From positions 1 through 64,000 of the forward strand of contig NZ_JOCT01000027.1 of assembly GCF_000717875.1 (NCBI RefSeq): a stretch of DNA of 64,000 nt. The letters are read 5' to 3'. Source of the stretch: Streptomyces sp. NRRL S-455. GTDB taxonomy: Bacteria > Actinomycetota > Actinomycetes > Streptomycetales > Streptomycetaceae. Positions 45,790 to 53,724 of this stretch are shown here, in pieces. Position 1 is the stretch's first letter. Each line of letters starts with the position of its first letter. Made by a program: the position numbers and the translations under genes. Below the pieces are notes generated by a model. The model searched no databases and was not told the DNA's origin. It saw nothing but the letters and a program-made list of their open reading frames with translations.

Positions 45790-47678
45790 CACTTTTCTGC
45801 CGTTGAGGTGGAGGCGGGTGCCAGGAGGGCGTCGGGGCGTTCCGGCAGCGGTGCCGCGCCGACGTGTTCCCCGGGAGACGCGGCCGGGCTGCCGGGACGC
45901 TCCCGCCGCCGGGGCAGCCGTACGCCTCCCGCGGCCGTCACCGCCAGCGCTCCCAGCAGGGCGAGTGCGGCGGCGGGGAAGAGGACGGCCCACGGGGCGC
46001 GTTCGGCGTAGGGCTGGTTCTCGGCGAGCAGCAGACCCCACTCGGGCGACGGCGGCTGAGCGCCCAGGCCGAGGAAGCCGAGCGCGGCGAGACCGAGCGC
46101 GACGCCGGGGAGTCGCAGCAGCGCGTGCCGGGCCACCGGCGGAAGGACGGCGGGCAGCAGTTCGTGCCGGAGCAGGTACCAGCGCCCGGCGCCCAGCGCG
46201 CGGGTGGCGGCCAGGTGGGTGGTCGCGCGCTCCTGACGCAGCAGCGAGGAGGTGTGGGCGGCCAGCGGGGACCAGGCGACGACGCCGACGGCGACGGCGG
46301 GCGTCCACGGGCCGCTGCCCGCGACGCCGGCGACGAGCAGACCCGCCAGGACGGGCGGCACGGCACTCACCGTGTCGACCAGCGGCCCGGACAGCCGCGG
46401 CAACAGCCCCAGCAGCAGCCCCACGGCCAGGGCGGCGGCGCTCACCGCGAGGGCGGTGCCGAGGGTGGTCAGCGCGCCGTGCGACACCCGGGCGAGAATG
46501 TCCCGGCCGAGCGCGTCCGTCCCGAACGGGTGCTCCGGCGAAGGGGCTCGCAGCCGGGCGAGGGTGTCCAGGGCGAGCGCGTCACGCGGCAGGCCGAAAC
46601 CGATGACGGTGGCGAGCAGCCCGCCGTACAGCAGGGGCAGGGCGCGGGCCACGGGCGGCCCGGCCCGGTGCAGGGAGTGCAGAGCACCGTCACGCAGGGC
46701 GGGCCCGATCAGCAGCCGGGCCGTGAGCCGGGCGAGGATGCCGGCGGTGGCCGCGAGCAGAACCAGGGCGAGCGTGCCGGTCTGCAGGACGGGCAGATCC
46801 TGGGCGAGCGCGGCGTTCAGAGTGAGCCGGCCGAGGCCCGGGATGTCGAAGATCTGCTCGACGGCGACCGATCCGCCGGTCAGACCGACCACGAACAGTC
46901 CCAGGTTGGGCAGCAGTCCGGGCACGCAACGGCGCACCGCCTGACGTGCCACGGACTTCGGCGGAACGCCACGTGCCGCGGCGGCCAGCGCCCACGGTTC
47001 GGCGAACGCGCCGGGCAGCAGGTCGTCCAGCAGCCGCCCGATCAGTGCCCCGGCGGGCAGACCGAGGGCCAGCGAGGGCAATACCATCCACTGCGGCCCG
47101 TACCAGCCCAGGGCGGGCAGCCAGCCCAGCTGCACGCCGATCACCGAGGCCAGCACCGAGGCGACGAGGAACTCGGGCAGGGCCGCCAGCACGGCCGCCG
47201 TCGTGCCGCCGGGACCGCGTCCGCAGAGTCGTCCCCGCGCTCCGAGGCGGAGCGTACGGGCGCACACCGCTGACGCCGTGAGCGCGGCGACCGCGAGGGC
47301 CCCGGCCATCAGCAGCAGCGACGCGCCCAGCCCCTGCGTGACGGAGGGCAGCACCGGTGCGCCGGACACCCACGACGTACCCGCGTCGCCGTGCAGCAGC
47401 CCGCCGAGCCAGCGGCCGAGCAGCGCGGACGGGCCGTCGTCCAGGCCGAGTTCGTCCCGGACGGCGTTCAGCGTCTCGGGTGTCGGGTCCCGGTCCGCGG
47501 AGCGTGCCTTCAGCACGGTCAGCGCCGGGTCGGTGTGCGACAGCCACGGCAGCAGACCGACGGCGCCGAGCAGGGCGGCCGTGAGCACGGCCCGCCACAG
47601 CAGTGCCGGGCCGCCGCCGCGCGTGAGAACACGCAGGGCGGCGAGGCCCTTGGCCAGGGGTGAGGTCGAGGTATTCAG
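45789..47678 (-). CDS. peptide/nickel-type ABC permease, DppB-DppC fusion
   Basis: A single frame of about 629 residues holds two permeases. The N-terminal DppB-like half includes PALTVLKA, LGLDDGPSALLGRWLGGLLHGDAG and the FDIPGLGRLTLNA block. The C-terminal DppC-like half includes HPFGTDALGRDILARVSHGALTTLG and a coupling loop at ATRALGAGRWYLLRHELLP. These are normally two genes. No ATG, GTG or TTG stands at the expected N-terminus; a CTG at 47678 behind GGGG is the best placed, so the true start is unsure. No binding protein or ATPase is encoded nearby. The GNAT gene ends just upstream and the MFS gene overlaps the end. Confidence 0.8.
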   Translation of the reverse strand: MNTSTSPLAKGLAALRVLTRGGGPALLWRAVLTAALLGAVGLLPWLSHTDPALTVLKARSADRDPTPETLNAVRDELGLDDGPSALLGRWLGGLLHGDAGTSWVSGAPVLPSVTQGLGASLLLMAGALAVAALTASAVCARTLRLGARGRLCGRGPGGTTAAVLAALPEFLVASVLASVIGVQLGWLPALGWYGPQWMVLPSLALGLPAGALIGRLLDDLLPGAFAEPWALAAAARGVPPKSVARQAVRRCVPGLLPNLGLFVVGLTGGSVAVEQIFDIPGLGRLTLNAALAQDLPVLQTGTLALVLLAATAGILARLTARLLIGPALRDGALHSLHRAGPPVARALPLLYGGLLATVIGFGLPRDALALDTLARLRAPSPEHPFGTDALGRDILARVSHGALTTLGTALAVSAAALAVGLLLGLLPRLSGPLVDTVSAVPPVLAGLLVAGVAGSGPWTPAVAVGVVAWSPLAAHTSSLLRQERATTHLAATRALGAGRWYLLRHELLPAVLPPVARHALLRLPGVALGLAALGFLGLGAQPPSPEWGLLLAENQPYAERAPWAVLFPAAALALLGALAVTAAGGVRLPRRRERPGSPAASPGEHVGAAPLPERPDALLAPASTSTAEK

Positions 47679-47695
47679 TGTCGTCCCCGGGTTGC

Positions 47696-48229
47696 TCAGG
47701 CGAAGGGGATCTCGAAGTGCACCACGCCGCTGCCGCCGGGCACTTCCTCCCGCTCGTCGCACACCACCTTGCCCAGCGACCGCCACAGGCCCATCGCGCC
47801 GGGCGAGTGCGGATACGTGTGCAGGTACACGGACCGGTAACCGCCGTCGGACCGCGCGAAGTCGACCAGACCGTCGACCAGCCGCCGGGCCAGCCCCCGT
47901 CGCCGGTGCTCGGGGCGTACGTACACCCGCCGCAGCTGTGCGGTCTCGCCCGAGGGGAACCGCTCGGCGAGCCAGCTCGGGTTCGGGGGATGCGCGGGAC
48001 CGCGGGCGTCCAGCGCACCCGTGGCCGCCACCGTCCCGTTCCGCTCGTCCACGGCGACCAGGAGCGTGTGCCGCGGCGGTTCGACGTAGAACGACACCGG
48101 ATCGATGATGTCCGCGTGCCACCGTGGCACGTAGCCCGTCTCGAAGTCGCGGTACACGGCGTCCAGCATCACCGCCCGCGCCCCGTCGACGTCCGCGGGC
48201 GTGGCTTCCCTGATGCTGTAATCGCGCAT
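47696..48229 (-). CDS. GNAT acetyltransferase
   Basis: The 177-residue protein has the GNAT core with acetyl-CoA-binding VYVRPEHRRRGLARRLVDGLVDFA and a late LYLHTYPHSPGAMGLWRSLGK helix. The acceptor is unknown. The ATG at 48229 abuts an AT-rich palindrome and a TATGAT hexamer; transcription would begin at or next to this ATG, so the message may be leaderless. It leads an operon with the fused permease and the MFS exporter. Confidence 0.85.
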   Translation of the reverse strand: MRDYSIREATPADVDGARAVMLDAVYRDFETGYVPRWHADIIDPVSFYVEPPRHTLLVAVDERNGTVAATGALDARGPAHPPNPSWLAERFPSGETAQLRRVYVRPEHRRRGLARRLVDGLVDFARSDGGYRSVYLHTYPHSPGAMGLWRSLGKVVCDEREEVPGGSGVVHFEIPFA

Positions 48230-48249
48230 TTGCACATCATATGCAAATG
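48227..48249. promoter_or_regulatory. palindromic operator, Zur-box-like, over the GNAT promoter
   Basis: Arms CATTTGCA and TGCAAATG flank a 7-base centre. On the minus strand the core TGCATATGATGTGCA (48231-48245) agrees at 11 of 15 positions with the Streptomyces Zur consensus as I recall it (TGAAAATGATTTTCA), and the four mismatches are symmetric. It contains TATGAT, a fitting -10 that lies 6 bases from the GNAT ATG. In a region this rich in G/C such an AT-rich palindrome is striking. Confidence 0.5.
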
Positions 48250-48358
48250 GCCTCAGAGCTCCTTCAGGGGCCGACGGTGTGATCCGGCTCAGCACGCACC
48301 GCCGACGGCCGTCCCGCACGCCATGTGCTGATCAGCGCGACGCGCAGGCGCGACCCGT

Positions 48359-49156
48359 TCAGCTCTCGGCCGGGGTGAGCAGCACGAAGTCCGCGTTCGC
48401 CGGGTCGAGGCAGACGGCCATCCGGCCGACGCCCTCCGCGTCCACGGGGCCCATCTGCACACGGCCGCCGTTCCCGGTGACCTCGGCCACCGCCGCGTCA
48501 CAGTCCTCCACGGCGAAGACCGGGTGCCAGTACGGACGCCCGTCCGTCAGCGACAGTTCCTCCTTGCGAAGCTCCATGAGGCCCCCGTGCATGCGGTCCT
48601 CGGGCAGGCCGGCGGGGGTGATGAGGGTGTACGTGCCCCCGCCGCCCGGCATCGGCATGTCGCTGAACTGCCAGCCGAAGAGGCCGCCGTAGAACTCCCG
48701 CGCGGCTCCGGCGTCACTCGTGTAGAGCTCCGTCCAGCACAGCGAGCCGGGCTGGTCCACCAGTTCGAGGCCCTTGATGCTGCCCGGCTGCCAGACGGCG
48801 AACTGGCCGCCCAGCGGGTCGCTGTACTGCGCCATCCGGCCCCAGTCGTCGAGGTCCATCGGCGCCACCCGTACCGTGCCGCCCGCCTGCCGCACGGCCT
48901 GCGTCGTGGCGTCGGCGTCGGTGACGCGGTAGTAGAGCATCCAGGCCGAGCGCGCGCCCTCCTCCGTGAGCTTTCCGAGGCCGGCGACGCTCTTGCCGTC
49001 CTTCCGGAACATCCCGCCTTCGAAGTCCTCGCTCTGCCCCATGGACTCGTACTCCCATCCGAGCACGGCGCCGTAGAAGGCCGCGGCGGTCCGCACGTCC
49101 GGTGCGCCGAGGTCGAGCCAGCAGGGGGAGCCCGGGGCGTACTCCGTGGTGATCAT
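48359..49156 (-). CDS. VOC-family protein with two glyoxalase-like halves
   Basis: The 265-residue protein has two vicinal-oxygen-chelate modules. The first starts SPCWLDLGAPDVRTAAAFYGAVLGWEY, and the second SLCWTELYTSDAGAAREFYGGLFGWQF. Such tandem proteins are common in Streptomyces, and their substrate is mostly unknown (one relative is a hydroxylase-like or resistance protein). GGAAGGGATG precedes the ATG. It lies upstream of the GNAT gene but is separated from it by that gene's own promoter. Confidence 0.85.
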   Translation of the reverse strand: MITTEYAPGSPCWLDLGAPDVRTAAAFYGAVLGWEYESMGQSEDFEGGMFRKDGKSVAGLGKLTEEGARSAWMLYYRVTDADATTQAVRQAGGTVRVAPMDLDDWGRMAQYSDPLGGQFAVWQPGSIKGLELVDQPGSLCWTELYTSDAGAAREFYGGLFGWQFSDMPMPGGGGTYTLITPAGLPEDRMHGGLMELRKEELSLTDGRPYWHPVFAVEDCDAAVAEVTGNGGRVQMGPVDAEGVGRMAVCLDPANADFVLLTPAES

Positions 49157-49282
49157 GGCGATGCATCCCTTCCGCAGATCCTCTGTGGCCCCAGCGTGAC
49201 ACCGGGCACTGACACTCGCCCGTCGGCCGCTCGTGGAACCATCGGCGTCATCGCCCGGTCGGGTGGTCGTGGATCGGATGGC

Positions 49283-50149
49283 GTGAGGGTGGTGGGTGGC
49301 GTGGTGGTCGGCTGGGAGTGGGACGACACGTTGTTCTCGGGGACTGCCGCGTACTACCAGCGGGGGCGGCTGCCGTACGCCCCCGGGCTGGCGGACGCGC
49401 TCGCCGAGGAGCTGCGGCTCGACGGGCGGGGGCGTCTGATCGACGTGGGCTGCGGGCCCGGGACCCTCGCCCTGAGCCTCGCGCATCTGTTCGCTGAGGT
49501 CGTCGGCGTGGACCCCGACAGCGGGATGATCGCCGAAGCCGGGCGCGGAGCCGCCGGCCCGGGGGTGGGGGAGAAGGCGCGGTGGGTGCGGGCCCGTGCC
49601 GAAGCCCTGCCCGCCGGTCTCGGCACGTTCGCCGTCGCCACCTTCGGTCAGTCCTTCCACTGGATGGACCGTGACCTGGTCGCGGCGACCGTCAGGGACA
49701 TGCTCCGGCCCGGCGGGGCGCTGGTGCACATCTCGGACCTGAAGACGGAGGAGCCGACCGTCGACGGCCTGCCGCACCCGGCGGTCCCCTACGCGGCAGT
49801 GGACGGGCTGGTCAAGCAGTACCTGGGGCCCGTACGGCGAGCGGGCCGCGGCGTGCTGACCCAGGGGACACCGGGTGGAGAGGCCGACGTCTTCGCACGG
49901 GCCGGATTCTCCGGTCCCAGGCGACTCGTCGTACCGGGCGGTCAGGCACTGGAGCGGACCGTGGACGATGTCGTCGCCTGGGTGTTCTCGATGTCGTTCT
50001 CGGCGCCGCATCTGTTCGAAGGGCGCCGGGACGGCTTCGAGGAGGACCTGCGCCGGCTGTTGCGGAACGCCTCCCCGTCGGGCCTGTTCTCCGAACGCGG
50101 GCCCAGCACGGAGGTCTTCGTGTGGCGGAAGGACGGGGCCGCGCACTGA
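49283..50149 (+). CDS. class I SAM-dependent methyltransferase
   Basis: About 288 residues with SAM-binding motif I GRLIDVGCGPGTLALSLA, the acidic residue in VVGVDPDSGMI and motif III MLRPGGALVHISDL. The target is unknown. Several in-frame GTGs lie close together (49283, 49292, 49301, 49304) without a clean ribosome-binding site, so the start is uncertain by up to seven codons. It converges on an SDR gene. Confidence 0.85.
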   Translation: MRVVGGVVVGWEWDDTLFSGTAAYYQRGRLPYAPGLADALAEELRLDGRGRLIDVGCGPGTLALSLAHLFAEVVGVDPDSGMIAEAGRGAAGPGVGEKARWVRARAEALPAGLGTFAVATFGQSFHWMDRDLVAATVRDMLRPGGALVHISDLKTEEPTVDGLPHPAVPYAAVDGLVKQYLGPVRRAGRGVLTQGTPGGEADVFARAGFSGPRRLVVPGGQALERTVDDVVAWVFSMSFSAPHLFEGRRDGFEEDLRRLLRNASPSGLFSERGPSTEVFVWRKDGAAH

Positions 50150-50172
50150 CCGGGAGGCCGCCGGTGAGGGCG

Positions 50173-50970
50173 TCAGTGGACGGACAGACCGCCGTCGACG
50201 AAGACCGACTGCCCGGTGATGTAGCCGGACGCCGGGCCCGCCAGGAAGACCGCCGCTCCCGCGAAGTCCTCGGCCAGCCCGTTCCTTCCGATCATCGTGC
50301 GCGCGGCGAGGGCGGCCACCCTCTCCGGATCCGCCGACAGCCGCGCGTTGAGCGGCGTCATGACGAAGCCCGGCACCAGGACGTTGCAGGTGACGCCACG
50401 CGGTGACCATGCCTCGGCCTGGGAGCGTGCCAGCGACTCCAGGGCGCCCTTGGAGGCGCCGTAGGCACCGCTCTGGACGAAGGCGCGGTGCGCCTGCTGA
50501 GAGCTGATGTGCAGGATGCGCCCGTACCCGCGCTCAGCCATGCCCGGTCCGAACCGCTGCCCCAGCAGGAACGGCGCCTCGAGATTGACGGCCATCGTGA
50601 CGTCCCAGACGTCCTCGGTGAGTTCGTCCATCGGCGGACGCACGTTGATCCCGGCGCTGTTGACGAGGATGTCGGGCTCACCGAACGCCTCGACCGCCCG
50701 CTCGGCGGCCGTTCGCACACCCTCACGCGTACTCAGGTCGGCGCCGACCCACGCGGCGCGACGGCCCTCGGCCGTCAACTCCTCGACCGTCGCCGACAGT
50801 CGGTCCTCTCCCCGGGCCATGACCACCACGCTCGCCCCGGCCCGCGCGAGGGCGTCGGCGATGGCACGACCGATGCCTGAGCTGCCGCCCGTGACCACCG
50901 CGACCCGGCCTTCGAGGGAGAACAACCCGGAAAGATACGCCTGTGTGGCCGGTGCCGGTTCCGTCGTCAT
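50173..50970 (-). CDS. SDR family oxidoreductase (3-oxoacyl-ACP-reductase-like)
   Basis: The 265-residue protein has TGGSSGIGRAIADAL near residue 25, NSAGINVRP, the catalytic Tyr/Lys in YGASKGALESLARS and a C-terminal YITGQSVFVDGG. This is the classical FabG/gluconate-5-dehydrogenase style. The substrate is unknown and no pathway neighbours help. The stop lies 23 bases from the convergent methyltransferase gene. Confidence 0.88.
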   Translation of the reverse strand: MTTEPAPATQAYLSGLFSLEGRVAVVTGGSSGIGRAIADALARAGASVVVMARGEDRLSATVEELTAEGRRAAWVGADLSTREGVRTAAERAVEAFGEPDILVNSAGINVRPPMDELTEDVWDVTMAVNLEAPFLLGQRFGPGMAERGYGRILHISSQQAHRAFVQSGAYGASKGALESLARSQAEAWSPRGVTCNVLVPGFVMTPLNARLSADPERVAALAARTMIGRNGLAEDFAGAAVFLAGPASGYITGQSVFVDGGLSVH

Positions 50971-51161
50971 GGCGAGAACTCTAGGAGGAGCAGCCGGCGG
51001 GACGCGCAGGGGGCATGCAGCAGGTACCCGGTTCGCGACCGAGCGGAGGCATCGGCTCCAGGGCAGTGGCCTGGATCACATGGCCCGAGTTGAGTGCCGG
51101 GCCCGGCCGATCTCCGTAACCATGGGTGACCGAGCGGGGCCGAATGCGAGGATGAGGCGCC

Positions 51162-51833
51162 ATGACAGCTGGGTGGTGTGCTCGCACGATACGGGCCGCG
51201 GTGTTCGCGGCCGTCTGTGTCGTGCTCGCCGCCCTGGGGCACGTCATGATGTCCGGCGACCACGTGCCCCTGCGGACCGTGGTGGCCGGCTGGGCCGTGA
51301 CGGGCGTGGCGGGCTGGTGCCTGGCGGGCCGCGAGCGAGGTCTGCGGCTGGTCGTCTCCGTCGCCGTGGCCGTCCAGACGGCCCTGCACTCGGCGTTCTC
51401 GCTCGCGCCGTCGGCTTGGGCCGTCGGGGCGGCGGGTGGCGCCCCTTCCACGGGCACGCACCCCATGGCCACGGACTCGGGCACGGGCCCCATGGGGCAC
51501 GAGACGCACTCCATGGGCCCCATGTCCCTGCACGCGGGGCACGCGGGAGACGTCCCGGGCGGTGACTCGTCGCTCGGCATGCTCGCCGCCCACCTGCTCG
51601 CCGCCCTGCTGTGCGGTCTGTGGCTGGGCCACGGAGAGCGGGCCGTGTTCCGCCTGCTGCGGGCCGTGGGCGGCTGGCTGGCCGCGCCGCTGCGACTCCT
51701 GTTCGCCCTGCCCGCGCCGCCGCCACCGCCCGTAAGCGCACGGCGATGGTCCTCGGACCGGGCGCCGCGCCTCGCCCTTCTCGTCCACGCGATCACCTCC
51801 CGAGGGCCACCTGCGAGGGCCGCTGCCGTCTGA
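51162..51833 (+). CDS. membrane protein with Met/His-rich loop
   Basis: The 223-residue protein has about four hydrophobic segments: AVFAAVCVVLAALGHVMM, a second after LRTVVAGW, a third at LVVSVAVAVQTALHSAFSLA, and LGMLAAHLLAALLCGLWLGHG. Between the third and the last lies a loop with repeated Met and His (HPMATDSGTGPMGHETHSM, then more M and H). Such loops bind copper or similar metals in many membrane proteins. The C-terminus is Pro-rich and basic. A SigC-like sigma gene follows on the same strand after 197 bases. I know no name for this family; a metal sensor or anti-sigma-like role is a guess. Confidence 0.7.
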   Translation: MTAGWCARTIRAAVFAAVCVVLAALGHVMMSGDHVPLRTVVAGWAVTGVAGWCLAGRERGLRLVVSVAVAVQTALHSAFSLAPSAWAVGAAGGAPSTGTHPMATDSGTGPMGHETHSMGPMSLHAGHAGDVPGGDSSLGMLAAHLLAALLCGLWLGHGERAVFRLLRAVGGWLAAPLRLLFALPAPPPPPVSARRWSSDRAPRLALLVHAITSRGPPARAAAV

Positions 51834-52030
51834 CGGCAGCCGGTGACACCGGGGCCGCCCCCGCGCGCCCCGGAATCGGTCGTACGTCCGTGCCCGCGGA
51901 CACGCCGTACGGGTACGACCGCATCCCTCGCTCACCCGGAGACCGCGTGACCAGGCGCGCTTGCCAGGCATCCCGTATGCCGGTGTCGCCCGCACGCCCG
52001 TCGTTCCGGGAATTCCGACTAGGAGCTCAG

Positions 52031-52663
52031 GTGATCACTCCTGCCCTGTCCCCTGCCCGTGAGAGAACGGAGGCCTCGACGTCGGCCGACGAGTCGATAA
52101 CCGCCTGGGCGCTGGCCGCCCGCGGTGGTGACGCCATCGCCGTCGACCGCTTCGTGAGCGCCCTGCATCGTGACGTCATCCGCTATGTCGCCCACCTGTG
52201 CGGCGATCCGCAGGCCGTGGACGATCTGGCACAGGACACGTTCCTTCGCGCGCTCGGCAGCCTGCACCGGTTCGAGGGACGTTCCTCGGCACGTTCCTGG
52301 CTGCTCGCCATCGCCCGGCGTGCGGTGGCCGACAGCCTCCGGTACACCGCCGCACGCCCCCGCCGTGCCGACCTGCCGGACTGGGAGCTGGCGGTCGAGC
52401 TCGCCCAGCCGCGCGGGCTGCCCGGCTTCGACGACGGTGTGGCCCTGCTGGAGCTGCTGGCCGGCTTGCCGGACGAGCGGCGTGAGGCGTTCGTCCTCAC
52501 GCAGCTCCTCGGCATTCCGTACGCCGAGGCCGCCGAGCTGAGCGACTGCCCGGTCGGCACCGTCCGCTCCCGCGTGGCGCGTGCCCGGGCGACACTCATG
52601 TCCCTGCTCGCCGAGGCGGAGGAACCGGCGCCCGCCGTGTCACCCGCTCTGGCCGCGGCCTGA
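52031..52663 (+). CDS. ECF sigma factor, SigC-like
   Basis: The 210-residue protein has ECF region 2 (VDDLAQDTFLRALGSLHRFEGRSSARSWLLAIARRAVADSLR) and region 4 (LPDERREAFVLTQLLGIPYAEAAELSDCPVGTVRSRVARAR), joined by a short linker. Its wording closely follows M. tuberculosis SigC as I recall it. AGGAG lies 5 bases before the GTG. No anti-sigma factor of the zinc-binding type is adjacent, as for SigC. The Met/His-rich membrane protein upstream may be the signal input or the target. Confidence 0.9.
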   Translation: MITPALSPARERTEASTSADESITAWALAARGGDAIAVDRFVSALHRDVIRYVAHLCGDPQAVDDLAQDTFLRALGSLHRFEGRSSARSWLLAIARRAVADSLRYTAARPRRADLPDWELAVELAQPRGLPGFDDGVALLELLAGLPDERREAFVLTQLLGIPYAEAAELSDCPVGTVRSRVARARATLMSLLAEAEEPAPAVSPALAAA

Positions 52664-52868
52664 AGCGGGCTGCCCGAGCCGTCGGCGTGGGGGAGCGGAC
52701 CGACCGGACTGGACCGGTCCGCCCCCGGCGCCGGGCCAGGCCCTCGCCGTGTGCCACCCGGGCAAGGCGGAGCCGGGGAGGGCTACCGCGTTCGGGAGCG
52801 CTCGCGGCCGCCGCACCGACTGCCACGCGCTGCCCCGGCACCCGCCGCGGGCCGGGCGGTCGTCCCCC

Positions 52869-53687
52869 TCAGTCGCCCGAGCCTCCTGCCTCCACCCCGC
52901 GCCAGAACGCGTCGACACGGGAGTTGAACACGTCCGGGACCTCCTGGAAGGGCTGATGGGCCTCACCGGGCAGTACCTCGAACTCCGCGCCAGGGATGCT
53001 CTGCGCGGCCACGCGTCCGAGGCGCGGCGGCGCGACGAGGTCGACTTCTCCGGACAGGACGAGCGTCGGCACACCGATCCGGCCCAGACGGTCGAGCGTG
53101 TCGTGGGCGGCGAACGCCGCGAGCTGGCGTTGGAAGGCCTCGGCGGACTGCGGGTGTGCGAAGGCCAGCGTCTCCTCGATGAGACGGTCGACCGTGCCGT
53201 CGGCGTGTGCGCGTGGCGTGTAGACCCACAAATAGAACGCCTCCAGCATGGCCCGCTCGCTCGGCGCGCGCTCGACCATCCAGTGCCAGAAGCGCGCTAC
53301 GGCTCGGAAATAGGGTTCCGCGCGAGCCATCGTGCTCATGAGGACGAGGCTGCGGACCAGCGCCGGGTGGCGCAGCGCCACCTCCTGGGCGATGAAGCTG
53401 CCTCCTGAGAAACCGGCGACATGGGCGGCCGGAATCCCGAGCGCGTCCAGCAGCGCCGCGGCGTCGTCGGCCATCAGCGGCACGGACAGAGGCCCGTCGG
53501 GCAGCGCTGTGCGCCCGACGCCGCGGTTGTCGAACGCGGTGAGCCGGTAGCGGTCCGCGAGCCCGTCGAGCTGTGACCGCCAGACCTCGGCGGGATCCCC
53601 GAGCCCCGAGATGAGCAGGACGTCGGGTCCCTGGCCCCGGCGCTCGACCCACAGCTCGACACCGTTCGCGTCGATCATCTGTCCCAT
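52869..53687 (-). CDS. alpha/beta hydrolase
   Basis: The 272-residue protein has the nucleophile in VAGFSGGSFIAQEVA, Asp in LVLSGEVDLVAPP and His in LPGEAHQPFQEVP, and the oxyanion loop near LLISGLGDPAEVW. It resembles 3-oxoadipate-enol-lactonase-like and related esterases. GGAGGCAG precedes the ATG at 53687. It starts 37 bases after the FAD-dependent oxidase gene on the same strand, so both may act on one substrate. Confidence 0.87.
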   Translation of the reverse strand: MGQMIDANGVELWVERRGQGPDVLLISGLGDPAEVWRSQLDGLADRYRLTAFDNRGVGRTALPDGPLSVPLMADDAAALLDALGIPAAHVAGFSGGSFIAQEVALRHPALVRSLVLMSTMARAEPYFRAVARFWHWMVERAPSERAMLEAFYLWVYTPRAHADGTVDRLIEETLAFAHPQSAEAFQRQLAAFAAHDTLDRLGRIGVPTLVLSGEVDLVAPPRLGRVAAQSIPGAEFEVLPGEAHQPFQEVPDVFNSRVDAFWRGVEAGGSGD

Positions 53688-53724
53688 GGTCTGCCTCCGT
53701 GCCGGGAGCAGCACCCGGGCGGCG

